In this document: piece by piece, positions 36,338-43,662 of the stretch | How the letters are laid out: every line of letters begins with the position of its first letter | How positions within the stretch are numbered: the first letter of the stretch is position 1 | From: an uncultured bacterium | GTDB taxonomy: Bacteria > Planctomycetota > UBA1135 > GCA-002686595 | Direction of reading: 5' to 3' | Length of the DNA stretch: 64,000 nt | Assembly (NCBI GenBank): GCA_902826945.1 | Contig: CADEGS010000005.1 | Location: 2,840 to 66,839, forward strand | Position numbers and translations under genes: made by a program | The notes under the pieces: generated by a model | What the model saw: only the letters and a program-made list of their open reading frames with translations | Told to the model about the DNA's origin: nothing | Database searches by the model: none

Positions 36338-37269
36338 CGCTCGATCTCCTCCAGGCTGCCGTCGGAGCGCAGGCGGCGCGCGCCGCCCGAGCCCAGCCAC
36401 GCGCCGCCCGCGCGCTCCAGGCGCGAGCCCTCGTCCAGCGCGGCGCACAGCTGCGGCGCGAAGCGCTGCGAGAAGAGCGCGACGCGCACGCGGTCGTCGA
36501 GCAGCAGGCGCCGCTTGGCGTGCGGCAGCGGCACGACGTCGGGCACGACGCCCAGCCCGCGCTCCATCACCTCGGCGTGCACGCGCCCCCAGGGCGGCGT
36601 GTCGTGGAACAGGACGATGCGCTCGGAGAGCGCCATCGCCCCGGCCGACCAGGCCACCAGCGGCAGGCGCCGCGCCCAGGCCTCGATCCCGAACAGCCGC
36701 AGCCGGTTGAGCAGGATCCCGACGTGCCCGCCCGCGATGCACAGGCACGAGCAGCCGGCGAGGATCGCGTCCACCTGCCGCCGGTGCCCCGCGACGGCGC
36801 CGCGCTCGGGCGGGGCGTGCTCCTCGTCGAACGCCTGCTGGAACTCGACCGTGCGCTGCAGGTGGTGCGTGTCGAGGCGGCGCACGGCGGCCAGCGCCTC
36901 GCGCCGCTCCTCGTCGAGCAGCTCCTCGTCCTCGTCCTCCATCGTCAGGAGCTCGCGCGCCGCCTCGAGCGCGTGGTCGAGCCGCAGGCGGTAGAGGTCG
37001 CGCAGCTTGCGCAGCCGGTCGTAGCGCGCGCGCAGCGCGGCGAACAGCGCGCGGTCGCGCTGGAAGACGTCCTCGGCGCGCTGGTGCAGCCGCAGGTTCA
37101 CGACCTCGCCGCCGAGGTGCTCCACCAGCTCCTGGTCCTGGTCCTCGCGCTCCTCCCAGCCGGCCGTCACCACCGCCACGCGCCCGCCGTCCACGAGCGA
37201 GCGCACGGCGCCCTTCAGGGTCGGCTGGAGCCGCTGGGGCCCCAGCAGGACGAGCTGCTCCTCGGCCAT
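36328..37269 (-). CDS. S51-like (peptidase E/cyanophycinase fold) protein
   Basis: 313 aa. The second half has the class I amidotransferase-like fold of S51 peptidases: CLCIAGGHVGILLNRLRLFG, the nucleophile turn VAWSAGAMALSE (Ser208) and PLPHAKRR (His250). Relatives include dipeptidase E and cyanophycinase, which cleave Asp-containing peptides. The first half (about 60-150) is a charged helical insert, which is unusual. It sits between the esterase and an ATP-grasp gene with short overlaps on both sides. It could process, recycle or edit a peptide made by the ligases. Catalysis is inferred from the Ser/His placement only. Confidence 0.72.
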   Translation of the reverse strand: MAEEQLVLLGPQRLQPTLKGAVRSLVDGGRVAVVTAGWEEREDQDQELVEHLGGEVVNLRLHQRAEDVFQRDRALFAALRARYDRLRKLRDLYRLRLDHALEAARELLTMEDEDEELLDEERREALAAVRRLDTHHLQRTVEFQQAFDEEHAPPERGAVAGHRRQVDAILAGCSCLCIAGGHVGILLNRLRLFGIEAWARRLPLVAWSAGAMALSERIVLFHDTPPWGRVHAEVMERGLGVVPDVVPLPHAKRRLLLDDRVRVALFSQRFAPQLCAALDEGSRLERAGGAWLGSGGARRLRSDGSLEEIERWS

Positions 37270-38486
37270 CACTCCGCGACGATGCGCAGGTCGGCGGCCA
37301 GGCGGTTCGCGATCTCGATCGTCGCGTCCAGGTTCGGGTGGCGCGCCACGATCCAGCCGTCGCCGACCGTGCTCTTGCGCCAGTCGCGGCGCGGCTCGCC
37401 GATCGGCGTCAGGTCGATCGCGACGACGTGCTCGCCCCAGTTGGAGAGGATCGCGTCCAGGCCCTCGTAGCGGCGCACGACCCCGTCGCCGTGCGCGCGC
37501 TTGAACACCAGGGCGGCGTTGTAGCGCTTCTCCGTCCCCTGCGAGAGGCGCCCGTAGCACACCGCCTCGGCCCAGCCCGCGAAGAGGTCGCAGTCGCACG
37601 AGTAGTTCATGGCGTGCACCAGGCGCGCGCCCGGGGCGCGCGCGCCGATCTCGCCGAAGACCGGCTCGCCGTCGGGCTTGCGGAACCACTCCATGTGCGT
37701 GAAGCCGGTCTGGAAGCCCAGGGCGCGCAGCACGCGCCGGCCGAGCTCCACGCCGCCGGCCACGGGCGCGGCGCCCGTGTCGCGCAGCGCGATCGCCTGC
37801 GAGGAGATCCAGGCGTTCAGGCGCGAGACGAGCGGCTTGGGCCGGTACCAGGCGACGTTGTGGAACAGCACGTCGCCGCCGGCGCACACGGTGTCGAAGG
37901 TGAACTCCTCGCCCTCGATGTACTCCTCGACGCTGACCTCGGGCACGTGCTTCGTCAGCGCCAGGCCCTCGTCGAGCTCCAGGTCGTTGCGCACGGGGTA
38001 CGTGTCCGCCGAGCCGGCGCCGGCGATCGGCTTGATGATCAGCGGGTACCCGATGCGCTCGGCCGCCGCGCGCGCCTCCGCCGCCGTGCGCGCGCGCGCG
38101 TGGCGCGGCGTGCGCACGCCGGCCGCGTCGAGCACCTCCTTCATGCGCTCCTTGTCGCGGAAGGCGATCGCCTGCTCGACGCCCTGCCCGGGCACGCCCA
38201 GCGCCTCGCGCAGGCGCGCGGCCAGCACGACGCCCGGCTCCCACAGGCACTCGACGCGGTCGATCGAGCGCCCGCGCGCCCAGCGCCGCACCTCCTCGAT
38301 CGTCTGGTCCTCCTGCCACAGCTGGCGCACCTGCAGGTAGTCGGCCAGCGAGCGCCGCGCGTCGTCGGGCAGCGCGCCGAGCGGACCGTCGCCGACCCCC
38401 AGCACGCGCGCGCCGACCGCGGCCAGGCCGCGCGCGAAGAGCGGCATCTCGGCGGGGAATCCCGGGGACAGGAAGAGGACGTTCAT
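37269..38486 (-). CDS. ATP-grasp ligase A
   Basis: 405 aa with a Rossmann-like first lobe (MNVLFLSPGFPAEMPLFARG), the FRDKERMKEVLDAAGV segment that precedes ATP binding in this family, IGYPLIIKPIAGAGSADTY (ATP Lys and glycine loop), PEVSVEEYIEGEEFTFDTV, and TGFTHMEWFRKPDGEPVFGE with metal-binding acids, then ARAPGARL. It is one of three paralogues of about 405 aa in this island that share a T-H-M-E-W-F core. It starts 16 bases after the stop of ligase B and overlaps the S51-like ATG by one base. Likely forms an amide or thioester bond; the partner is unknown. Confidence 0.85.
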   Translation of the reverse strand: MNVLFLSPGFPAEMPLFARGLAAVGARVLGVGDGPLGALPDDARRSLADYLQVRQLWQEDQTIEEVRRWARGRSIDRVECLWEPGVVLAARLREALGVPGQGVEQAIAFRDKERMKEVLDAAGVRTPRHARARTAAEARAAAERIGYPLIIKPIAGAGSADTYPVRNDLELDEGLALTKHVPEVSVEEYIEGEEFTFDTVCAGGDVLFHNVAWYRPKPLVSRLNAWISSQAIALRDTGAAPVAGGVELGRRVLRALGFQTGFTHMEWFRKPDGEPVFGEIGARAPGARLVHAMNYSCDCDLFAGWAEAVCYGRLSQGTEKRYNAALVFKRAHGDGVVRRYEGLDAILSNWGEHVVAIDLTPIGEPRRDWRKSTVGDGWIVARHPNLDATIEIANRLAADLRIVAE

Positions 38487-38502
38487 GGCTCGCTCCTGGA
38501 TG

Positions 38503-39723
38503 TCAGCCCAGCTCGACCTTGATCAGCTCCAGGAGCCGGTCGAGCCCGGCCTCCACCGCGCGCGTCTCGGGGTGGCGCAGGATCACGAAGCCCTCGCCCT
38601 CGTAGCTCTCCGCCTGGGCCTGGCCGGGCTGGGGGACGTGCGCCTGGACGATCATCCCGCCGAGCTCCTGGCGCGCCCGATCGACGCCCTGCACGCTCTG
38701 CACCTTGCCGCGCCCCTGGCCGCGCAGGAAGACCGCGCCCACGGCGAAGCGGCGCGCCGGCGGGTCGAACTCCTCGCTGACCATCAGGTGCGCCCAGGCG
38801 CGGTAGAAGTCGAGGTCGTGCGCGAAGGAGAGCAGCGAGGTGAACTGCGCGCCGGGCGGCCGCGCGGCGACCTCGGAGATCGCCAGGCTGCCGTCGCCGC
38901 GGCGGAACCACTCCATGTGCGTCAGGCCGGTGTGCATGCCGAGCGCGTCGAGCGCCTTCTTGCCCGCCGCGCGGATGTCGTCGAACTCCGGCCCGTCGAT
39001 CTCGCGCGGCAGCACGACGCACCACTGCAGCCAGGGGTTCTGCATCACCTCGAGCGGCGAGGGGTGGTAGCGGCTGATCGAGTGGAACACGTGCCGCCCG
39101 TGCACGGTGACCGTGTCGAGCGAGTGCTCGCGCCCCTGGATGAACTCCTCCAGCAGCAGCGGGTCGGCGGCGCTGGGCTCGACCGCGCGCAGGTAGCCGT
39201 CGAGCTGCTCGATCGACTCCACGCGCATCGTGTTGCGCGCGCCCGCGCCGGCGGGCGGCTTGACGACCAGCGGCATGCACTCGCGCGCGAAGGCCAGCGC
39301 GCCGGCGCGCGAGGAGGCCAGGTGGTGGCGGGCGCAGGGCAGCCCGTGCGCGCGCAGCACCTCCTTCATGTGCGCCTTGTCGCGGAAGTTGCGCGCCTCG
39401 CCGCTGCCCATGCCGCGGATGCGCAGGCGCTCGCGCACGGCGGCCAGCGGCTCCTGGAGCTGCTCGAGGATGCCGATCAGGCGGTCGGCCGGGCCGCCCC
39501 ACTCCTCGGCGATCGAGCGCACGGCGCCCTCGAGCTGGTCGGGGTCCAGCGGGTCGCGCACCACGCGGTGCAGGCGGACGCGCGCGCGCACGTCGTCGGG
39601 CAGCCGGCCGGGAGGCTCCTGCGACACGATCGCCAGCGTCGCGCCGGGGAGCTGGGCGGCCGCGCGCACGAAGCGCAGGGTGGCCGGCATCGCGTAGGGG
39701 ACGACGAAGACGATGCGCGCCAT
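38503..39723 (-). CDS. ATP-grasp ligase B
   Basis: 406 aa, paralogue of ligases A and C. Visible motifs are ARIVFVVPYAMPATLRFVRA, NFRDKAHMKEVLRAHGLP, CMPLVVKPPAGAGARNTM, DPLLLEEFIQGREHSLDTV, TGLTHMEWFRRGDGSLAISE and AARPPGAQF. It is the first gene of the minus-strand island. TAGAAT on the minus strand at 39737-39732 lies eight bases before its ATG, implying a leaderless or nearly leaderless transcript. The divergent neighbour is glgA. Function is as for the other paralogues: an ATP-dependent carboxylate ligase of unknown substrate. Confidence 0.85.
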   Translation of the reverse strand: MARIVFVVPYAMPATLRFVRAAAQLPGATLAIVSQEPPGRLPDDVRARVRLHRVVRDPLDPDQLEGAVRSIAEEWGGPADRLIGILEQLQEPLAAVRERLRIRGMGSGEARNFRDKAHMKEVLRAHGLPCARHHLASSRAGALAFARECMPLVVKPPAGAGARNTMRVESIEQLDGYLRAVEPSAADPLLLEEFIQGREHSLDTVTVHGRHVFHSISRYHPSPLEVMQNPWLQWCVVLPREIDGPEFDDIRAAGKKALDALGMHTGLTHMEWFRRGDGSLAISEVAARPPGAQFTSLLSFAHDLDFYRAWAHLMVSEEFDPPARRFAVGAVFLRGQGRGKVQSVQGVDRARQELGGMIVQAHVPQPGQAQAESYEGEGFVILRHPETRAVEAGLDRLLELIKVELG

Positions 39724-39731
39724 GGGGGCGG

Positions 39732-39737
39732 ATTCTA
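39732..39737 (-). promoter_or_regulatory. Putative -10 box TAGAAT
   Basis: Read on the minus strand, TAGAAT ends eight bases before the ATG of ATP-grasp ligase B. It would drive the six-gene minus-strand island. No -35 box is evident. Confidence 0.4.
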
Positions 39738-39817
39738 TAGAGGCGCGCCCCGGCCGCGAGCGCCGGAAACCGCCCGCTCGCGGCGCGCGCGCCGGTGGAG
39801 CGCGCGCGCGTCGCCCC

Positions 39818-39823
39818 TACAAT
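39818..39823 (+). promoter_or_regulatory. Putative -10 box TACAAT
   Basis: TACAAT is a five-of-six match to TATAAT and lies 25 bases before the preferred glgA ATG at 39849. It also spans an in-frame ATG at 39822, which argues that the later ATG is the true start. Confidence 0.4.
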
Positions 39824-39848
39824 GCCGCCCCCCGCCGCGAGCCCACGC

Positions 39849-41309
39849 ATGAAGGACCCCCTGCGCATCCTGCTCGTCGCCTCCGAGGCGACGCCGTTCG
39901 CGAAGACCGGCGGGCTGGCCGACGTCGCCTCGGCTCTGCTGCGCGCCCTGGTCGCCGCCGGGCACGACGCGCGCCTGGTCATGCCGCTCTACCGGCGCGT
40001 CCAGGAGTCGGGGGTCGCGCTCGCCCCCGACCCGGCCCTGGGGGGGATGTCGGTCGAGCTCGGCCCGCGCTCCTTCGCCTTCGCGGGCGAGAGCGCGACG
40101 CTCGGCGGCGGCGCGCGGGTCTGGCTCGTGCGCTGCCCGGAGCTCTTCGGGCGCCCCGAGATCTACGGCTCGGCGCCCGACGAGCACCTGCGCTTCGCGC
40201 TGCTCTCGCGCGCGGCCGCCGGCTTCTGCCAGCACTGGGGCTGGGCGCCCGACGTCGTGCACTGCAACGACTGGCACACGGCGCTCCTGCCGCTGTACCT
40301 GAAGGTGCGCTACGGCTGGGACCGCCTGTTCGAGCGCACGAAGACCGTCCTCACGATCCACAACATCGGCTACCAGGGCGTCTTCCCGGCGGCGACCCTG
40401 GGCGAGCTCGGGCTCGAGACGGAGCGCCACCTGCTCGACCAGGACGACCTGCAGCGCGGCGTGGTCAACTTCCTGCGCACGGGTCTGGTCCACGCCGACC
40501 GGCTCACGACCGTCAGCGAGACGTACGCGCGCGAGATCCAGACGAGCGAGCTCGGCATGGGCCTCGAGAAGGTCCTGCGCGCGCGCGCCGATGCGCTGGT
40601 CGGGATCGTGAACGGCATCGACGACGAGGAGTGGGACCCCGAGCGCGACCCGCGCATCCCGCACCGCTTCACGCGCGCCGACCTGTCGGGCAAGGAGCGC
40701 TGCAAGCGCGACCTGCTGGCGAAGTTCGACCTGGAGCCGGGCGCGCGCGCGCCGCTCCTCGGGATCGTCTCGCGCCTGACGGGCCAGAAGGGCTTCGAGC
40801 TCCTGCCCGACGTGCTGCCGGTGCTCCTGCAGCGCCACGACGTGCGCCTGGTCGTCCTGGGCAGCGGCGAGGAGCGCTACGAGAGCTACTTCCAGTGGCT
40901 GCGCGACACGTACCCGGCCCGGGTCGGCGTCTACCGCGGCTACAGCGAGGACCTGGCGCACTGGATCGAGGCCGGCAGCGACCTGTTCCTGATGCCCTCG
41001 CGCTACGAGCCCTGCGGGCTCAACCAGATGTACAGCATGCGCTACGGCACGATCCCGGTCGTGCGGAAGACCGGCGGTCTGGCCGACACGGTGCGCCCGT
41101 TCGACCGCGCCAGCGGCCAGGGCACGGGCTTCGTGTTCGAGGAGTTCGGCTCGCAGGCGCTCCTCGACGCCGTGCGCCGCGCGCTCGAGGCGTACGCGGA
41201 CGAGCGCGCCTGGCGGCGGCTGGTGCAGAACGCCATGGCGGCCGACTTCTCCTGGCGGCGCCAGGCCGGCCACTACGTGCGCCTGTACCGCTCCCTGGCG
41301 GGGGGATAA
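39849..41309 (+). CDS. glgA: Glycogen synthase (GT5, ADP-glucose type)
   Basis: 486 aa from the ATG at 39849; earlier in-frame ATGs lie in or before the presumed -10 box. It extends alpha-1,4-glucan from ADP-glucose. Signatures are ILLVASEATPFAKTGGLADV with Lys19 in K-T-G-G, DVVHCNDWHTALLPLYLK, TVLTIHNIGYQGVF, GIVSRLTGQKGFELL, and the C-lobe LFLMPSRYEPCGLNQMYSMR with YGTIPVVRKTGGLADTV. It is full length. It is divergent from ATP-grasp ligase B, and only 49 bases separate its stop from ATP-grasp ligase C on the same strand, so those two probably form an operon. Confidence 0.95.
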   Translation: MKDPLRILLVASEATPFAKTGGLADVASALLRALVAAGHDARLVMPLYRRVQESGVALAPDPALGGMSVELGPRSFAFAGESATLGGGARVWLVRCPELFGRPEIYGSAPDEHLRFALLSRAAAGFCQHWGWAPDVVHCNDWHTALLPLYLKVRYGWDRLFERTKTVLTIHNIGYQGVFPAATLGELGLETERHLLDQDDLQRGVVNFLRTGLVHADRLTTVSETYAREIQTSELGMGLEKVLRARADALVGIVNGIDDEEWDPERDPRIPHRFTRADLSGKERCKRDLLAKFDLEPGARAPLLGIVSRLTGQKGFELLPDVLPVLLQRHDVRLVVLGSGEERYESYFQWLRDTYPARVGVYRGYSEDLAHWIEAGSDLFLMPSRYEPCGLNQMYSMRYGTIPVVRKTGGLADTVRPFDRASGQGTGFVFEEFGSQALLDAVRRALEAYADERAWRRLVQNAMAADFSWRRQAGHYVRLYRSLAGG

Positions 41310-41358
41310 GGTAGCCCCGCGCCCCGGCGAGCCGCCGGAGCCGCGAGCGGAGCCGCGC

Positions 41359-42579
41359 ATGCACGTCCTGTTCGTCGAGCCCTCGTTCCCCGTCAACCAG
41401 CGCGAGTTCGTGCGCGCCCTGCGCTCGGTCGGCGCGCGCGTGACCGGCATCGGCGAGTCGCACCCGCAGGCGCTCGGCGCCGACGTGCGCGGCTGGCTGC
41501 ACGGCTACGAGCAGGTGCGCGCGGTCACCGACGAGGGCGCGCTCGAGGCGGCGGTGCGGCGCGTCCAGGCGCGCGAGTGGGTGGACCGCCTCGAGGCCAG
41601 CGTCGAGGCGCACATCCTGCCGGTGGCGCACGTGCGCGAGCGTTGCTCGATCCCCGGCACCTCGGCGCGCACCGCCTTCCTGTGCCGCGACAAGCCCGCC
41701 ATGAAGGAGGCGCTGCGCCGCGCGGGCATCCCCTGCGCGCAGTCCTGCGGCGCCTCCAGCGCGGGCGAGGTGCGCGACTTCGCCGCCTCGGTCGGCTACC
41801 CGCTGATCCTCAAGCCGCGCGACGCGGCCGGCGCCGCGGGCACGCACCGCGCAGACGACGCGGCACAGCTCGAGGAGGCCATCCGCGCCGCGGGCGTGGA
41901 CCGCGGCGTGCCGACGGCGGTCGAGGAGTTCATCGAGGGCCACGAGGGCTTCTACGACACGCTGTGCGTCGGCGGCGAGCCGGTGCACGACTTCGTCGCG
42001 CACTACTTCCCGAACGTCCTGGAGGCGATGCGCACGCGCTGGATCTCGCCCGAGATCGTGGTCACGAACCGCAGCGGCGACTCGAGCTACGACGAGCTGC
42101 GCGCGATGGGGCGCGAGGTGATCCGCGCGCTCGGGATCGGCACCAGCGCGACGCACATGGAGTGGTTCTTCGGCCCCAAGGGCCTGAAGTTCTCCGAGAT
42201 CGGCTGCCGCCCGCCGGGCGTGTCGGTGTGGGACCTCTACGGCGCGGGCAACGGCCTCGACCTGTACGTCGAGTGGGCCAAGGTCGTCGTGCACGGCCGC
42301 ACCGACGCGCGCGCCAACCGCGCGTACGCGACCGGCATGATCGCGCTGCGGCCCGACAGGGACGGCCGCATCAGCGGCTACGAGGGCTGGGACGGCGTGC
42401 GCCAGGAGATCGGCGAGTGGATCCTCGACCACCACCTGCCGCCGCCCGGCACGCCGACGCAGCCCGTCTCCGCCGGCTACAAGGCGAACGCCTGGGTGCG
42501 CCTGCGCCACCCCGACTACGACACGCTGCGCCACATGCTCGACCTGGTCGGGCGGCGCGTGAAGGTCCACGCCACCTGA
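41359..42579 (+). CDS. ATP-grasp ligase C
   Basis: 406 aa, third paralogue of this ATP-grasp group. It has HVLFVEPSFPVNQREFVRAL, LCRDKPAMKEALRRAGIP, VGYPLILKPRDAAGAAGTH, VPTAVEEFIEGHEGFYDTL, TSATHMEWFFGPKGLKFSEI and GCRPPGVSVW. It follows glgA by 49 bases on the same strand, the only paralogue outside the minus-strand run. This physically ties the ligase system to glycogen synthesis. A role in modifying or priming glucan, or simple promoter sharing, are both possible. No target can be named. Confidence 0.85.
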   Translation: MHVLFVEPSFPVNQREFVRALRSVGARVTGIGESHPQALGADVRGWLHGYEQVRAVTDEGALEAAVRRVQAREWVDRLEASVEAHILPVAHVRERCSIPGTSARTAFLCRDKPAMKEALRRAGIPCAQSCGASSAGEVRDFAASVGYPLILKPRDAAGAAGTHRADDAAQLEEAIRAAGVDRGVPTAVEEFIEGHEGFYDTLCVGGEPVHDFVAHYFPNVLEAMRTRWISPEIVVTNRSGDSSYDELRAMGREVIRALGIGTSATHMEWFFGPKGLKFSEIGCRPPGVSVWDLYGAGNGLDLYVEWAKVVVHGRTDARANRAYATGMIALRPDRDGRISGYEGWDGVRQEIGEWILDHHLPPPGTPTQPVSAGYKANAWVRLRHPDYDTLRHMLDLVGRRVKVHAT

Positions 42580-42608
42580 CCGCGGCCGGCGTGCCTCGGG
42601 GGCGCGCC

Positions 42609-43562
42609 TCAGGATCCGCGCGGCTCCCGCGCCGCTGGCACGCACGCGATCTCGCACCCCTCGGGCGGCGCGTCCTCGTCGAGCGGCCGCGAGACGCGCC
42701 GCTCGACGCGCAGGAAGCCGTAGCCGAGCGCCCGCAGGCTCGCCAGCGTGTCGGCGAGCGACGCGCCCGCCGCCTCCCAGCGCCGGCGGCGGTACTCGAA
42801 CAGGAGCAGCGGGCGCCAGCGCTCGATCGCTCCCAGGAGCGCGCGCACGACGACCGCGTCGTGCCCCTCGGCGTCCACCTTGACCAGGTCCAGCCGTTGC
42901 AGGCCGAAGCGGCGCTCGATCGCCGCCCCGTCCACGGTGTCCACGCGCAGCGCGTCGGGCGCGCGCCCGTCGGGCACGAGGCTCGAGATCCCCTGCCGGA
43001 AGGCGCCCGGCGCGAAGGCGTGCAGGGTCGCCTCGCCGTCGGCGTCGCTGACCGCGGCCTCGACCACGCGCACCTGGCGGTACCCGTTCAGCGCGACGTT
43101 CTCGCGCAGGCGGCGCGCGAGCGCGGGGTGCGGCTCGAACGCCAGCACCAGCCCGCCCGCGCCGGCGCAGCGCGCCATGACGAGCGCGTGCGCGCCCACG
43201 TTGGCGCCCACGTCCAGGCACACCGCGCCCGGGCCCACGACGCGGCGGATCCAGTCGACCACGTGCGGCTCGTGGCAGCCGCGGAAGAGCAACGCGTACT
43301 CGAGCGCCGAGCCCGTGTCCACGTGCACCAGCCCGCCGTCGAACGGCACGATCAGGCGGTGGCGCGGCCGCCCCTCGCCGCGCGGGCAGACCGCGCGCAG
43401 GACGAGCTTGCACAGCCCGGAGAGGACCGGCGTGCCGCGGCGCAGCCAGGGCCGCGTGCAGCGCGCGACGGTGCGGAGCGTGGCTTCGTCCAAGGGCGAT
43501 GCGGGGCGCGGGAGCGCGCCCGGGGCGCGCAGAGCTTGGCACGCCGCGTCCGCGCGCTCCAC
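42609..43562 (-). CDS. FkbM-family methyltransferase
   Basis: 317 aa, GTG start; a later start is possible because the first 30 residues are low complexity. The FkbM pattern is clear: AVCLDVGANVGAHALVMARC (SAM site), LAFEPHPALARRLRENVALN, VVEAAVSDADGEATLH and RLDLVKVDAEGHDAVVVRAL. These enzymes usually O-methylate sugars or polyketide hydroxyls. It converges on ATP-grasp ligase C with a 29-base gap and is divergent from the first protease. Its target is unknown; glycan modification is the common role in such contexts. Confidence 0.87.
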   Translation of the reverse strand: MERADAACQALRAPGALPRPASPLDEATLRTVARCTRPWLRRGTPVLSGLCKLVLRAVCPRGEGRPRHRLIVPFDGGLVHVDTGSALEYALLFRGCHEPHVVDWIRRVVGPGAVCLDVGANVGAHALVMARCAGAGGLVLAFEPHPALARRLRENVALNGYRQVRVVEAAVSDADGEATLHAFAPGAFRQGISSLVPDGRAPDALRVDTVDGAAIERRFGLQRLDLVKVDAEGHDAVVVRALLGAIERWRPLLLFEYRRRRWEAAGASLADTLASLRALGYGFLRVERRVSRPLDEDAPPEGCEIACVPAAREPRGS

Positions 43563-43662
43563 GCCCGCCGGCGGCGCGGTCGGGAAAGCGCTTCCGCCCG
43601 CCGGCCGGCGCGCGCGGGCGCGCTTCGATCGCCGGGCGGGCGCGGTCGATCAGGCTGCGAGC

